Positions 25,651 to 35,993 are shown, numbered from the stretch's first letter. The stretch: 64,000 nt of DNA from Deltaproteobacteria bacterium (GCA_021850095.1 JAJZRX010000001.1:1-64000), one strand, 5' to 3'. Program-made: numbers and translations. Notes: a model not told the origin generated them from the letters alone.

Positions 25651-28600
25651 ATGAAAATCAAACGCCTCGAAATATCGGGATTTAAATCCTTTGCCGACAA
25701 GGTTGTGCTGGACTTTCAGCAGCCGGTCACCGGCGTGGTCGGTCCCAACGGCTGCGGCAAGTCCAATATTGTGGATGCCATCCGCTGGTGCATGGGGGAA
25801 CAGTCGGCCAAGAACCTGCGCGGCAAGGCCATGGAAGACGTGATCTTCGCCGGCAGCGAGAACCGCAAGCCGTTGGGGATGGCCGAGGTGTCGCTGGTTT
25901 TTTCCACCGAAGATGGCCGCGCGCCGGCCAAGTATCTGGATTACTCCGAGATTCAGCTGACCCGCCGCCTGTACCGCGACGGCGAGAGCGACTACCTGAT
26001 CAACAAGACCCCCTGCCGCCTGATGGACATCACCGAACTGTTCATGGATACCGGCGTTGGCACCCGCGCTTATTCGATCATCGAACAGGGCAAGATCGGC
26101 ATGATCCTGCATTCGCGCCCGGAAGAGCGCCGCTTTCTGATCGAGGAGGCGGCCGGGGTCACCAAATTCAAATCCCGCAAACAGCTGGCCCTGAAAAAGA
26201 TCGAGGGCACCCGTCAGAATCTGGCTCGCCTGGCCGACGTGCTGGGGGAGATCCGCCGTCAGCTGGCTTCGCTGCAGCGTCAGGCCAAAAAGGCCGAGAA
26301 ATTTCGCGAATACCGTGACGAGCTGCGGGAAATCGAGCTGCTCTTCAGCGCCTGCGAATATCGTGAAACACAGCGTGCCCGCAGCGTGGTGGAGCGTGAA
26401 ATGGCAGCGCTTAACGAGCGCATCCGTCAGGTTTTTGCCGCTTCGGCGTTGGGAGAATCCCAGGCCGAGGAGGCCCGGGTCAGACTTCTGGAAGCGGAAA
26501 AGCATCTGGCGGCGGCCCAGGAGGATATCTTCCGGAACCGCAGTGAATTCGGCACGACCGAAAACGGTCTGGAATTTCAGCGCAAGGAACTGACCGCCCT
26601 GGATGGACGCCTGGCGCGTCTGGAGGCCGAAACCGGTGAGCTGGAAAAACGCCTCAAGGAGTGCGCCGATCAAAAGCTCGCTCTGGAACTGCGCCGCGAC
26701 ACCGGCAGCCAGGATGCCGCCGGCACCCAGGCTGGGCTGGAGCAGGCCGAAGCCGAACTGGCCGAACAACAGCAGCAGGAAGATGAGCTGAATCGAACCC
26801 TGGAGACGCGCCGCAAGGAGCTGTTCACTGCGCTGGCCGAAGCGGCCCAGTTCAAAAGCCGACTGGAAAATGCCCAGAAACGGCTTTCCGGCCTGAATGA
26901 GCGGATTGAGCGTCAAAAGCGCGAAGGAGCGCAACTGACCGAACGGCGCGAACAGCTTCGCCAGCGAAGCGCAGCCCTTGAAAAGGAAATCACGGCCGGA
27001 CAGCTGGAACTGGAAACGCTGCAGGCCGAACTGTCCGGCCTGCGCGGCCAGGAAGAGGATCTGAAAAAACGCTTGCCGGAGATTGAGAAGGGCTGGCAAT
27101 CCCGGCGGGATGAACTGAACCGCTCTTCGTCGCGATTGCATTCACTGCGGGAGCTGGAAGCGCAGTTCGCCGGTTTTGGCCAGGGTACCCGCACGCTGAT
27201 GAAGGACGCCCGCCTGCGCGCAAACTTCAGCGGGGTGCTGGCGGATGCCGTCCAGGCTCCGCCCGAGCTGGAAGCGGCACTTGAGGCGGCTCTGGCGGAG
27301 CGGCTGCAGAGTCTGATCTGTGAAGATGAGGGTGCTGCGCTTCAGGCGTTGAAGTTTCTGAAAGACAACAACGGCGGCCGGGCCGCTATCGCGCTGCCGC
27401 TGGAATTCGACCCTCCACTGACGGCAGACCTGCCCGGCGCCCTGCCGCTGGCGGATCTCGTCCAGAGCAGCGGCACGTTTGGCGGAATAATCAGGCATTT
27501 GCTGGCGCCGGTCAGGCTGGTGGAGGATCTGCTCACGGCGATCGGCCTGGCCCGCAGTCACCCTGATCTGGATTTTGTCACCCGCGAGGGGGACATGATC
27601 TCGGCCGGGGGGATCGTCAGCGGCGGCTCGGGTGACCAGGTCAACAAGGGACTGATCCACAAGAAACGCGAAATCAGAGAACTGGAAGAGCGGGTGACCG
27701 GGCTGGAGCAGGAAGTCGCCTCCTTCGGCCTGCTGCGCGAGGAGCTGCGCCGCAGCAGCCAGGAAGTAGCCGAAGGGCTGAAATCCGGCGGCGCCCAGCT
27801 GCACCAGTACGAACTGAAACTGTCCGGCCTGCGCAAGGATCGCCAGCAGGCCGGCGACGAAGCGGCTCGCATCGAGGAGCGTCTGGAGTTGCAGGGACTG
27901 GAGAGTGATAATCTCAACGAGGAGCAGCAGGCGCTGGAGGCCGAACTGAAACTGGCCCAGGAGCAGATCGGTCAGACCGGCAACGCCTCCCGGGATCTGG
28001 AACAGGAAACCGCCCGCCTGAAGGGGACGCTGGATCTGCAGCGGGCCACCCTGGCCGCCACCCGCGAGAAAGTCACCGCCATCCGGGTTCAGACCGCCAC
28101 ACTCAAGGAACAGCAGGAAGCCCATCTGCGGGGCCTGGCCGATCTGGAGCGCCAGACGGAAGAGCTGACCCGACGCATGGCCAGTGACCGCCAGGAGATC
28201 GAGTCGGGGGCGTCCGCCAGAATCCAGCTCCAGAGCACCATTGCAGCCGGCTCTGAAAAGCTTGAGGAACTGCTGCGCCAGCAGATCAAGGCCGAACAGA
28301 TCCTGGCTGTGGCGCGGGAAGCCTTTGAGGCCGCCGGCGCCGGCCTGAACGAAAACGAAGCGCGCCTGAAAACGGCCCGCGAGGAGAGTGACGCCGTCCG
28401 CCAGGCCCAGGCCGACCTGAATCTGCGCTTCTCGACCCTGAATCTGCAGGCCGAGCATCTGGAGCGGGCGCTGCAGGAGCGCAGCCGGATCGATATGGCC
28501 GAGGCGCTGGCGCGTCTGGAGGCGGCGGATTTCGACGAGGCCGGCCGCCGTGCGCGATTGATCGAGCTGCAGCGCCTGCTGGACGAGATGGGTGAGGTCA

Positions 28601-29181
28601 ACCTGATGGCGATCGAGGAGTGCGCCGGCATGGAAGAGCGTTTCACCTTTCTGAACAGTCAGAAGGACGATCTGGAGGAGTCGCTGCGCGGACTGCAGCA
28701 GGCCATTCAGCGCATCAACCGCACCACCCGCCAGCGCTTTCTGGAAACCTACAATCTGGTCAACGCCAAGTTCCAGGAGGTTTTTCCGCGACTGTTCTGC
28801 GGCGGAAAGGCCGAACTGCGCCTGACCAATGAGGAAGATCTGCTGGAAACCGGCATCGACATCATCGTCCAGCCGCCCGGCAAGAAGCTGCAGAACGTGA
28901 CCCTGCTTTCCGGCGGTGAAAAGGCACTGACTGCCGTAGCCCTGATCTTCTCCATCTTTCTGATCAAGCCGACCCCCTTCTGTCTGCTGGACGAGGTTGA
29001 CGCACCGCTGGACGATGCCAATATCGGGCGCTTCAACGAGATGGTGCGCGAGATGAGCGCCATTTCCCAGTTCATCATCATCACCCACAACAAGGCTACC
29101 ATGCAGGTGGCCGACACCCTCTACGGCATCACCATGGAAGAGCCGGGAACCTCCCGAATGGTATCGGTCCGGCTGCATTGA
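25651..29181 (+). CDS. smc: Chromosome segregation protein SMC
   Basis: A 1176-residue SMC ATPase that organises and compacts the chromosome together with ScpA and ScpB. It has Walker A G-P-N-G-C-G-K-S-N at residues 30-40, long coiled coils on either side of a hinge (about 515-680, with G-G-I-V-S-G-G-S), the ABC signature L-L-S-G-G-E-K-A-L and Walker B C-L-L-D-E-V-D-A-P-L-D near the C-terminus. Length is typical. No scpA or scpB is adjacent. There is no strong Shine-Dalgarno at this ATG, yet the family N-terminus (M-K-I-K-R-L-E-I-S-G-F-K-S-F) fixes it. Confidence 0.97.
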   Translation: MKIKRLEISGFKSFADKVVLDFQQPVTGVVGPNGCGKSNIVDAIRWCMGEQSAKNLRGKAMEDVIFAGSENRKPLGMAEVSLVFSTEDGRAPAKYLDYSEIQLTRRLYRDGESDYLINKTPCRLMDITELFMDTGVGTRAYSIIEQGKIGMILHSRPEERRFLIEEAAGVTKFKSRKQLALKKIEGTRQNLARLADVLGEIRRQLASLQRQAKKAEKFREYRDELREIELLFSACEYRETQRARSVVEREMAALNERIRQVFAASALGESQAEEARVRLLEAEKHLAAAQEDIFRNRSEFGTTENGLEFQRKELTALDGRLARLEAETGELEKRLKECADQKLALELRRDTGSQDAAGTQAGLEQAEAELAEQQQQEDELNRTLETRRKELFTALAEAAQFKSRLENAQKRLSGLNERIERQKREGAQLTERREQLRQRSAALEKEITAGQLELETLQAELSGLRGQEEDLKKRLPEIEKGWQSRRDELNRSSSRLHSLRELEAQFAGFGQGTRTLMKDARLRANFSGVLADAVQAPPELEAALEAALAERLQSLICEDEGAALQALKFLKDNNGGRAAIALPLEFDPPLTADLPGALPLADLVQSSGTFGGIIRHLLAPVRLVEDLLTAIGLARSHPDLDFVTREGDMISAGGIVSGGSGDQVNKGLIHKKREIRELEERVTGLEQEVASFGLLREELRRSSQEVAEGLKSGGAQLHQYELKLSGLRKDRQQAGDEAARIEERLELQGLESDNLNEEQQALEAELKLAQEQIGQTGNASRDLEQETARLKGTLDLQRATLAATREKVTAIRVQTATLKEQQEAHLRGLADLERQTEELTRRMASDRQEIESGASARIQLQSTIAAGSEKLEELLRQQIKAEQILAVAREAFEAAGAGLNENEARLKTAREESDAVRQAQADLNLRFSTLNLQAEHLERALQERSRIDMAEALARLEAADFDEAGRRARLIELQRLLDEMGEVNLMAIEECAGMEERFTFLNSQKDDLEESLRGLQQAIQRINRTTRQRFLETYNLVNAKFQEVFPRLFCGGKAELRLTNEEDLLETGIDIIVQPPGKKLQNVTLLSGGEKALTAVALIFSIFLIKPTPFCLLDEVDAPLDDANIGRFNEMVREMSAISQFIIITHNKATMQVADTLYGITMEEPGTSRMVSVRLH

Positions 29182-29209
29182 GGCCGGTGTATGCGACAGC
29201 AGTAAAGAG

Positions 29210-29246
29210 AAACGCCCCGCAGCCAGAACAGGCTGCGGGGCGTTTT
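29210..29246. terminator. Intrinsic terminator between smc and the DUF937 gene
   Basis: AAACGCCCCGCAGCC pairs perfectly with GGCTGCGGGGCGTTT around a six-base loop; T and A runs on either side allow use in both directions. Confidence 0.9.
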
Positions 29247-29271
29247 CATAACAGCGCAAATGGGTGTGGCG

Positions 29272-30474
29272 CTATTTATTGGTCACCCTCAAGTCAATCC
29301 TGCGATTCATCTGTCTCCCCTCTGCGGTGGCATTGTCGCCAATCGGGTGCTGCTCGCCATAGCCTTCGGCTTCCAGTCTTCCCGCTTCGACACCTAACAT
29401 ACCGAGTTCCCGCATGGTGGATTCTGCTCTCTGCTGCGAAAGCTTGAGGTTGCTGGCCGGATTTCCCACATTGTCCGTGTAGCCGCCTATCTTCAAGGTC
29501 ACTACTGGGTAGGCTTTCAGGATTTCCGCAACGTTCTTGAGCTGTTCCGCCGAGGATGGCTTGAGCGTCGCGCTAGCGGTCTCGAACTCCAGGCGGTCAA
29601 AGCTGAACCAGGTCGTTTTGTCAACCGGCCTGTTCGGATCCTCGATAAAGGCGATCAGCTTCTTCTCGATACCGAATTCGGGGATGTTCAGCTCGACCCC
29701 GTTGGGCAGCCTGGTGGCCATGAATGCTCCCAGTTTGTCAATCGCCGTGCCGGTTGCGACGGCCACTTTTTCAGCAGCTTTTTCAACCGGAGCCGTCACC
29801 GGTGGAGTTTGGCAGCCCTTGTTGAAAAACATCGAAAACAGAACAGCGCCCAAAATGAGGGGCAGAAACCATTTGATATAGTTTCCGATCGAATCGCTTT
29901 TGGGCTGCAGCATCTGGCCGGCCATGTTTGCCGCTCCCGGCAACCCGATCAGTCCCGCCAGACCAGCCGGAAGTGCATTTTTCAGAAATCCGGACTGGCC
30001 GGCCAACAGACCCATCAATCCGGCGCCATCCAGCCGCGATTCTTTGGCTTGTTTGCCCAGAACACCCAGTACCACCGGCAGGGCCAGTCCGAGCAGGGAT
30101 GAAGAAGCGCTCTTTCCAACGCCGCCCGAAGTGGCCACCCCATCGATAAGCGCTTCGGTTTTGTCCCCGAAGATCCTTTTCAATAAAGCGGAGCCGCTTG
30201 CCAGCAGATTCTGGGTTGAATCGCCACCGGAAAGGGTCTGTGACAAACTCGTCAAAGTGCCCGCGCCGAATCCGGCTTTGGTTATCATTTCCAGAATCTC
30301 GGAAGCGCCCTGCGAGGTGCCCCCCTTGCTGGCTATGCCGCCCAGAACAGCTGGAAGGGCCGTCGCAAGCGCCGTCTTTACGGCTGAAGAATCCGTGCCG
30401 ATGAATTTCCCCAGTTTTACGATAATGTCATTGCTGAAATGCGAAGTCACCTGTTCGAGAATGTTCACTGACAT
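29272..30474 (-). CDS. DUF937 and OmpA-domain membrane protein
   Basis: A 400-residue protein. Residues about 5-150 are a DUF937 region of Gly/Ala/Leu-rich helices (V-L-G-G-I-A-S, L-P-V-V-L-G-V-L-G). A membrane segment lies near 205-222 and the C-terminal 120 residues are an OmpA-type peptidoglycan-binding domain (G-Y-T-D-N-V-G-N, R-A-E-S-T-M, N-R-R-I-D-L). Peptidoglycan binding by the OmpA domain is known; the function of the DUF937 part is not. The DUF3597 gene lies 79 bases upstream on the same strand and may be co-transcribed. Confidence 0.85.
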   Translation of the reverse strand: MSVNILEQVTSHFSNDIIVKLGKFIGTDSSAVKTALATALPAVLGGIASKGGTSQGASEILEMITKAGFGAGTLTSLSQTLSGGDSTQNLLASGSALLKRIFGDKTEALIDGVATSGGVGKSASSSLLGLALPVVLGVLGKQAKESRLDGAGLMGLLAGQSGFLKNALPAGLAGLIGLPGAANMAGQMLQPKSDSIGNYIKWFLPLILGAVLFSMFFNKGCQTPPVTAPVEKAAEKVAVATGTAIDKLGAFMATRLPNGVELNIPEFGIEKKLIAFIEDPNRPVDKTTWFSFDRLEFETASATLKPSSAEQLKNVAEILKAYPVVTLKIGGYTDNVGNPASNLKLSQQRAESTMRELGMLGVEAGRLEAEGYGEQHPIGDNATAEGRQMNRRIDLRVTNK

Positions 30475-30553
30475 AATGCGTCCCCTTTACCTGTTGTTTA
30501 GTAATCTGCGCTGGCCGCAACCTCGTTTGGCGGAGATATACCCCCGGTAATTG

Positions 30554-30946
30554 TCACAGCAGCTCTGCCGGCACATTGCCGCCGCTGGCAGCGATCTTCT
30601 GCAATACGGTTTTGTGCAGCCACATATTCATCTGGGCCGAATCGCCCATTTTTCCCTGCGGACAGCCCAATTCAGCCGCCAGTTCCTTGCGCGCGGCGAA
30701 ACTGCTGTCCATGCCGACCAGCTTCATCAGATCCACGATCGACGTTTTCCAGTTAAGTTTCTCCGCATTCTCCGAAGCCATCCACTCCAGCTTTGCAACC
30801 ACGTCAACCTCAGTTATCGGAGCAAACGCAGCCGGCTCCGGAACTCCGGCCGCCACGGCCGGAGCTTCTGCAACAGCAACCGCTGCCGCCTCTGCCTCTT
30901 TGTCGCCAAATCCGAGCTTGTTGAGCATCGTACTGAAAAGTCCCAT
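30554..30946 (-). CDS. DUF3597 domain protein
   Basis: A 130-residue protein: a short N-terminal helix (M-G-L-F-S-T-M-L), an Ala/Val/Pro-rich linker, then a compact helical DUF3597 domain (V-D-L-M-K-L-V-G-M-D-S, A-R-K-E-L-A-A-E-L-G, N-M-W-L-H). Function is unknown; related domains often accompany LysM or other cell-wall proteins, which fits the OmpA-domain neighbour. The ATG at 30946 has AAAGGGG upstream; the longer frame to 31051 has no family support. Confidence 0.78.
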   Translation of the reverse strand: MGLFSTMLNKLGFGDKEAEAAAVAVAEAPAVAAGVPEPAAFAPITEVDVVAKLEWMASENAEKLNWKTSIVDLMKLVGMDSSFAARKELAAELGCPQGKMGDSAQMNMWLHKTVLQKIAASGGNVPAELL

Positions 30947-31504
30947 GCTAATCCCCTTTCTTAAACCCAGATATTCCATTAGGCGCCGAAAACGGCTGCA
31001 CGAGCCCTGCCGGACGTTTTCCGGCATCTTGCCACCCGTATTCCTCGCCAATAGTTACGACTATTGACTCGTCATCCGGATGACAATCTGCTCGGAAACC
31101 GTCTCGGTAGCATCTCGTGCCCTAATGGAAAATCTGGGTTAAATTAAAATATATTCACTGACGAGTGAGTATACTACATATCTTCTCTCCGTCAATGCGA
31201 ACGTGATCTTTCCAATCCGCGAACGGCCGGTGAGCTGATTCATCAATCGAAGCGGCCATTTGGCATCGGCGCCTGTCGGCTTATGCCCAGGGATGCAAAG
31301 AAAAGTTCTTTTTGGGGATTCCGGCATCATTTTGATCATCACCTTTTACTGGCAATTATGATATAGATAAGCGCTGATCTGCCGGCTCTGCCCGGCTCCG
31401 GGGGCTTTGTGCGCAGAAACTGACGGATAATCAATGTGTTAATTTCGCCACGGCGACGGTGAAATTTGGAATTTTTGAAATGAATTGTGACACGGGAGTC
31501 TGCC
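30947..31504. other. Long intergenic region with one small dyad
   Basis: About 560 bases without a convincing gene between the divergent DUF3597 and roadblock genes. A perfect dyad CAATAGT-TACG-ACTATTG lies at 31049-31066 and could be an operator for the DUF3597 gene. No clear promoter, riboswitch or terminator was recognised in the rest. Confidence 0.5.
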
Positions 31505-31861
31505 ATGTCGTTTGAAGAAATCCTGAAAGATCTGGTGGATCAGGTCCCCCACGCAATCGGCGCCATTCTGGTGGACTGGGAAGGCGAAGCGGTTATGGAG
31601 CATTGCCACTGCGATCCCTACGATATGCGTTTTATTGCGGCCCACGAAGGCATCATTCTGGCGCGTCTACAGCAGATGCAGAGTATCGCTGAAATAGGAG
31701 CTATCCAGGATGTGGTGGTGAGCGCCAGCACCGAGCACCTGATTATCGGTGTAATAAACCAGGATTATTCACTGATGATGAGTGTCGATCGCTCCTGTCC
31801 CCTGGGGCTGGCGCTGTACAATTTTCGCCGGGCTATTGTTGAGCTGAAGAAGGAGATTTAA
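31505..31861 (+). CDS. Roadblock/LC7 domain protein
   Basis: A 118-residue protein filling one roadblock/LC7 fold (A-I-G-A-I-L-V-D-W-E-G-E, later E-H-L-I-I-G-V-I), the family of MglB-type GTPase-associated proteins. Its stop overlaps the ftsY start by one base (TAATG), so the two are co-translated. No MglA-type small GTPase is nearby; the adjacent GTPase is FtsY. A role in modulating FtsY is only a suggestion from context. The ATG has GGGAG upstream; a GTG at 31487 does not. Confidence 0.82.
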   Translation: MSFEEILKDLVDQVPHAIGAILVDWEGEAVMEHCHCDPYDMRFIAAHEGIILARLQQMQSIAEIGAIQDVVVSASTEHLIIGVINQDYSLMMSVDRSCPLGLALYNFRRAIVELKKEI

Positions 31862-32937
31862 TGGAACAGCACGAGAAAAAAGGTTTTTTCCGGGGGCTGA
31901 TGGCAAAAATTACCGGATCCGACCCGGCTGAAGAGAAGGAAAAAACGGCTGAAACAGCTGTCGATGAACAACGTCCCGAACCGCCTGCCGTGGCGTCAGT
32001 CTCGCCGCCAATTGTTGAAAAGCCGAGTTTTTTTGAACGCTTGAAATCGGGGCTGAAGAAAACCAAGGACGGTCTGGTAGGACGGATTGACACACTGGTG
32101 CTCGGCAAAAAGGAGATAGACGCCGACACCCTGGAAGAGCTGGAAGAGATCCTGATCACCTCCGACATCGGTGTCAAGACCACCGTGGAACTGATCCGCA
32201 CACTGGAGCAGCGCCTGGGGCGTAACGAACTGAAGGATGGCGAGGCGCTGCGAGGGGCGCTCAAAGAGGAAATCCTGTCCCGCCTGAACGCCCATCATCG
32301 CCCGCTGGATGTCAGCAGCCAGAAACTCTTTGTACTGCTGGTGATCGGCGTCAACGGCGTCGGCAAGACCACCACCATCGGCAAGTTGGCTTCGCGCTTC
32401 AGCGCCGATGGCAAAAAAGTGCTGCTGGCGGCCGCCGACACTTTCCGCGCCGCTGCCGCCGAGCAGCTGACCGCCTGGGGCGAACGTTCCGGAGTGGACG
32501 TGATCCGCCACAAGGAGGGGGCCGACCCTTCGGCGGTCGTTTTTGATGCCTGCAAGGCGGCGCTTGCCCGGGGTGTCGATATTCTGATCGTGGATACCGC
32601 CGGTCGTCTGCATACCAAGGTCAATTTGATGGAGGAAATGAAAAAGATCCGCCGGGTGATCGACCGCGAGATTCCCGGCGCGCCGCATGAGACGCTGCTG
32701 GTGCTGGATGCCGCCACCGGCCAGAATGCCATTTCCCAGGCACGGCTTTTCAAGGAGGCCGCCGGAGTGACCGGCCTGGCCCTGACCAAACTGGACGGCA
32801 CCGCCAAGGGGGGCATCGTTGTGGCGGTCAGCCACGAGTTTGCCCTGCCGGTTCGCTATATCGGGGTCGGCGAGTCGATCGACGACCTGCGCGACTTTGA
32901 TCCGCAGGAGTTTACGGATGCCCTCTTCCAGGCCTGA
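31861..32937 (+). CDS. ftsY: Signal recognition particle receptor FtsY
   Basis: A 358-residue SRP GTPase that docks ribosome-nascent-chain-SRP complexes at the inner membrane. The N-terminal 75 residues are charged and acidic (A domain), then the N and G domains follow with G1 [15 protein letters not shown] and [10 protein letters not shown]. Length is normal. Translation is coupled to the roadblock gene in front. Confidence 0.97.
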   Translation: MEQHEKKGFFRGLMAKITGSDPAEEKEKTAETAVDEQRPEPPAVASVSPPIVEKPSFFERLKSGLKKTKDGLVGRIDTLVLGKKEIDADTLEELEEILITSDIGVKTTVELIRTLEQRLGRNELKDGEALRGALKEEILSRLNAHHRPLDVSSQKLFVLLVIGVNGVGKTTTIGKLASRFSADGKKVLLAAADTFRAAAAEQLTAWGERSGVDVIRHKEGADPSAVVFDACKAALARGVDILIVDTAGRLHTKVNLMEEMKKIRRVIDREIPGAPHETLLVLDAATGQNAISQARLFKEAAGVTGLALTKLDGTAKGGIVVAVSHEFALPVRYIGVGESIDDLRDFDPQEFTDALFQA

Positions 32938-33055
32938 TAAATCGCGTCCGAAAAGCGGATCAGGCGCCAGGGAACCCCGCGAAATCAGACAATTAGGGCT
33001 TGACTTTGAACCCCTTGCGGCGTATAGTCCACCCCCTCGAAAGGAAATAGAAACC

Positions 33056-33232
33056 ATGAACCAGGAACTGATAGAAGTACTCGAAAAGAAGATCAGCGAA
33101 ATCGTTGAAAAGTATACTTCCCTTAAAGAAGAAAATGCCATGCTGCACGAAGAGATTCAGCGCCTTTCATCCGACCGTGAGGGAATCAAGTCCCGCGTTG
33201 ACGCTTTGCTTGGCAAACTGGACGGCATCTAA
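33056..33232 (+). CDS. zapB: Cell division protein ZapB
   Basis: A 58-residue coiled-coil protein (E-V-L-E-K-K-I-S, then Y-T-S-L-K-E-E-N). ZapB-type proteins stabilise the FtsZ ring through ZapA. AAAGGAAATAG stands before the ATG. The next gene is zapA, 21 bases downstream, which supports the call. Confidence 0.82.
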   Translation: MNQELIEVLEKKISEIVEKYTSLKEENAMLHEEIQRLSSDREGIKSRVDALLGKLDGI

Positions 33233-33253
33233 CCCGGCGCCGGCGGTCATCGT

Positions 33254-33526
33254 ATGAAAACTACCCATGCGGTGACAGTTCTCGGCCGGGAGCTTTCGGT
33301 CAGAAGTTCAGCTCCGGCGGACAAGGTTCAGGCGGTTGAAGCTTTTGTCAATGACCGGCTGCAGAAGATCGGCAGTGCCTTGAGCAGTGGCGACGCGCAG
33401 CTGGTGCTGACCCTGGCCCTGCTTAACACCGCCGAAGAGCTCTTGGAACTCCGCAGCAACAGAGAGCAGGACGCCGTTATCGACAGCAGAATGCAGCAGC
33501 TGATCAATAAACTGGAAACATCCTGA
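33254..33526 (+). CDS. zapA: Cell division protein ZapA
   Basis: A 90-residue protein with the ZapA pattern: V-T-V-L-G-R-E-L-S-V at the N-terminus, then a long C-terminal helix (L-A-L-L-N-T-A-E-E-L). It cross-links FtsZ protofilaments at midcell. It lies in the widespread order zapA, 6S RNA, fau. Confidence 0.9.
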   Translation: MKTTHAVTVLGRELSVRSSAPADKVQAVEAFVNDRLQKIGSALSSGDAQLVLTLALLNTAEELLELRSNREQDAVIDSRMQQLINKLETS

Positions 33527-33547
33527 TTTTACACGGTCTCTCAGGGA

Positions 33548-33732
33548 GGCTGATCATATATTCGCAGCCGCAGTGCCAACCATCGGACCCGTCAGTCGCG
33601 CAGAGCAGCAGGGCGCACCTGATTGCTGATATCAAAAACCCGCTGAATATATCCTCACCGAAAGGAAGAAAACGCTCCGGGCGGTATACCATACAGAACA
33701 TCTTTTTGCCGACGGCACTCGCGAGCCTTTTC
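33548..33732 (+). ncRNA. ssrS: Candidate 6S RNA
   Basis: The 284-base gap between zapA and fau is where 6S RNA, which binds the RNA polymerase holoenzyme, is usually encoded. Distant segments can pair: GCAGTGCC near 33570 with GGCACTCGC near 33714, giving a long closed rod, and the 3' side ends in GAGCC-TTTT. Ends are approximate. The call rests on synteny and partial pairing, not on a covariance model. Confidence 0.5.
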
Positions 33733-33810
33733 ATCCCCTTTCATCCCCCCTGTTTGACCTTCCCGGCGTAGTTTCGGGACCAATCCCTCTTTATCCTGTG
33801 AGAAACCGGC

Positions 33811-34380
33811 ATGCCCAAGCGTTCACTCCGTTCGCAACTTCTGGCGCAGCGGCGGGCACTTGGCCATGCCGAATGGCTAACGTCCAGTCAGGCAGCCCAA
33901 CGGAATCTGCTTGCTCTGGAAGAGTACCAGCGGGCGGAATGCATCGCGCTGTACGCCCCGGCCCACAACGAAACCGATACCGCCGAACTGCTGAAAAATG
34001 CCATTGAAGCCGGAAAGCGGGTGCTTTATCCGGCTGTCTGCGGCTCCGGGATGGTCTTCCGGCTCGTGGAGGGGCCGCATTCACTGCAGCGGGGAGCCTT
34101 CGGCATTCTGGAACCGCGTGCGATCGGGAATGACCATCAGGCCGATCACGCCGACCTGATCGTTGTGCCGGGCGTGGCCTTTGACCTGAACGGCCACCGC
34201 ATCGGCTACGGCAAAGGTTTTTACGACCGTTTTCTGCAGCACCCCGGCCGCCGGGCTCACCTGGTCGGGCTCTGCCACGATTTTCAACTGCTGGACAACA
34301 CGATCCCGGGTGAGCAGCATGACATCCCGATGGAGATTATCGTCACTGACAAACGGATCGTTCATATACAGAGGAAGTAA
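33811..34380 (+). CDS. fau: 5-formyltetrahydrofolate cyclo-ligase
   Basis: A 189-residue protein of the MTHFS/YgfA family, which converts 5-formyl-THF to 5,10-methenyl-THF with ATP. Motifs seen are an N-terminal [16 protein letters not shown] and the ATP/folate loop G-Y-G-K-G-F-Y-D-R. The position after zapA and the candidate 6S RNA is typical. Confidence 0.94.
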   Translation: MPKRSLRSQLLAQRRALGHAEWLTSSQAAQRNLLALEEYQRAECIALYAPAHNETDTAELLKNAIEAGKRVLYPAVCGSGMVFRLVEGPHSLQRGAFGILEPRAIGNDHQADHADLIVVPGVAFDLNGHRIGYGKGFYDRFLQHPGRRAHLVGLCHDFQLLDNTIPGEQHDIPMEIIVTDKRIVHIQRK

Positions 34381-34427
34381 CCGAAGCCGCGTTGGCGGTT
34401 CGGATTCACATACAGGAGGTTAGTGAT

Positions 34428-35993
34428 ATGGAAGTCAGCATCTGGATGGTGGTAGTCACCCTGGTTGTAGCCGCCGGGGCCTATTTAGCCGGAAACAAAC
34501 TGAACAAGAGAGATACGGACTCGATCGTCAAGCAGGCCGAGGATCTGGCCAACAAGGTCATCGAAGACGCCCGCCGCGAAGCGGACACCATCACCAAGGA
34601 AGCTCTGCTGAAAGCCAAGGATGCCGCTATCCAGGCCAAGGAAGAGCACGAACGCATAACCCGTGAAAAGAACAAGGATCTGCAGATCCTGGAAAAGCGA
34701 CTGGCCCAGAAGGAAGAAAATCTCGACAAGAAAATGACCTTGATCGACCAGAAGGAGATGGATTTTCTCAAGAAGGAGCAGACCCTTTCACAGAAGGAAC
34801 AGAATCTTAACCTACGCGACGAGGAGCTGAAGAAATCTGCCGATGTGCAGAACGCACGGCTGGAACAGATTTCCGGCATGTCGGCCGGCGAAGCAAAGAA
34901 AGAGCTGATGAATGCCATGGAGACCGAAGCCAAGCACGACGCCGCCAAGCTGATCCGCACCATCGAGGATGAGGCCCGGGAGACCGCCGACAAGAAGGCC
35001 AAGGAGATCATGGCCCTGGCGATCCAGCGCTATGCCGGCGAATATGTGGCCGAACGAACCGTCTCGGTCGTTCCGCTTCCCTCCGACGAGATGAAGGGGC
35101 GCATAATCGGTCGTGAAGGGCGCAACATCCGTGCCCTGGAAGCCGCCACCGGCATCGACCTGATCATCGACGACACCCCCGAGGCGGTCATTCTGTCCGG
35201 CTTCAATCCGGTTCGCCGTGAAGTCGCCCGCCTGTCACTGGAAAAGCTGCTGGCCGATGGCCGCATCCATCCCGGCCGGATCGAGGAAGTGGTCGCCAAA
35301 TCGACCGAGGAGGTCGAACACTCGATCAAGGAGGCCGGCGAGCAGGCCGCCTTCGACCTGGGCGTGCATGGCATCCACCCTGAAATTCTAAAGCTGATCG
35401 GCCGCCTGAAATACCGCACCTCCTACACCCAGAACGTATACCTGCACTCGCTGGAAGTCGCCTTTTTGTGCGGCATCATGGCTGCCGAACTGGGCATCAA
35501 CGTCAAGCAGGCCAAACGGGCCGGACTGCTGCACGACCTGGGCAAGGCGGTTGACCATGAGGTGGAAGGGTCGCATGCCGTGATCGGCGCCGAACTGGCC
35601 CGCAAATACGGCGAAACCCCCAAGATCGTGCATGCCATCATGGCCCACCACGAAGATGAGAAGCCCAACTCAGTGCTGGCGATTCTGGTTCAGGCCGCCG
35701 ACGCGCTCTCCGGAGCACGTCCCGGAGCACGCCGTGAGATGATGGAAACCTACGTCAAACGCCTGGGTGATCTGGAGCGCATCGCCACCTCCTTCAGCGG
35801 CGTGCAGTCGTCCTTTGCGATTCAGGCCGGCCGCGAGATCCGTGTCATGGTTTCCAGCGACCAGGTATCCGATGACCAGTCGGTGGTCATGGCGCGCGAC
35901 ATCGCCAAGAAGATCGAAGCAGAAATGACCTATCCGGGGCAGATCAAGGTCAACGTGATCCGCGAAACCCGCTCGGTCGAATATGCCCGTTAA
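34428..35993 (+). CDS. rny: Ribonuclease Y
   Basis: A 521-residue membrane-anchored endoribonuclease that starts mRNA decay. It has an N-terminal membrane helix (residues 4-22), a long Lys/Glu-rich coiled coil (30-200), a KH domain ([10 protein letters not shown]) and an HD domain ([12 protein letters not shown]). AGGAGG precedes the ATG at 34428; the earlier start at 34392 was rejected. Its last 11 bases overlap the YmdB-type gene. Confidence 0.96.
   Translation: MEVSIWMVVVTLVVAAGAYLAGNKLNKRDTDSIVKQAEDLANKVIEDARREADTITKEALLKAKDAAIQAKEEHERITREKNKDLQILEKRLAQKEENLDKKMTLIDQKEMDFLKKEQTLSQKEQNLNLRDEELKKSADVQNARLEQISGMSAGEAKKELMNAMETEAKHDAAKLIRTIEDEARETADKKAKEIMALAIQRYAGEYVAERTVSVVPLPSDEMKGRIIGREGRNIRALEAATGIDLIIDDTPEAVILSGFNPVRREVARLSLEKLLADGRIHPGRIEEVVAKSTEEVEHSIKEAGEQAAFDLGVHGIHPEILKLIGRLKYRTSYTQNVYLHSLEVAFLCGIMAAELGINVKQAKRAGLLHDLGKAVDHEVEGSHAVIGAELARKYGETPKIVHAIMAHHEDEKPNSVLAILVQAADALSGARPGARREMMETYVKRLGDLERIATSFSGVQSSFAIQAGREIRVMVSSDQVSDDQSVVMARDIAKKIEAEMTYPGQIKVNVIRETRSVEYAR

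Noticed and set aside
27142-29259. Long minus-strand open frame (705 codons) opposite smc
   Set aside because: It mirrors the coiled-coil coding strand of a certain smc gene; composition and lack of domains mark it as a shadow.
31139-31342. Minus-strand frame of 67 codons in the 30.9-31.5 kb gap
   Set aside because: No ribosome site, no recognisable pattern, and composition typical of non-coding DNA.
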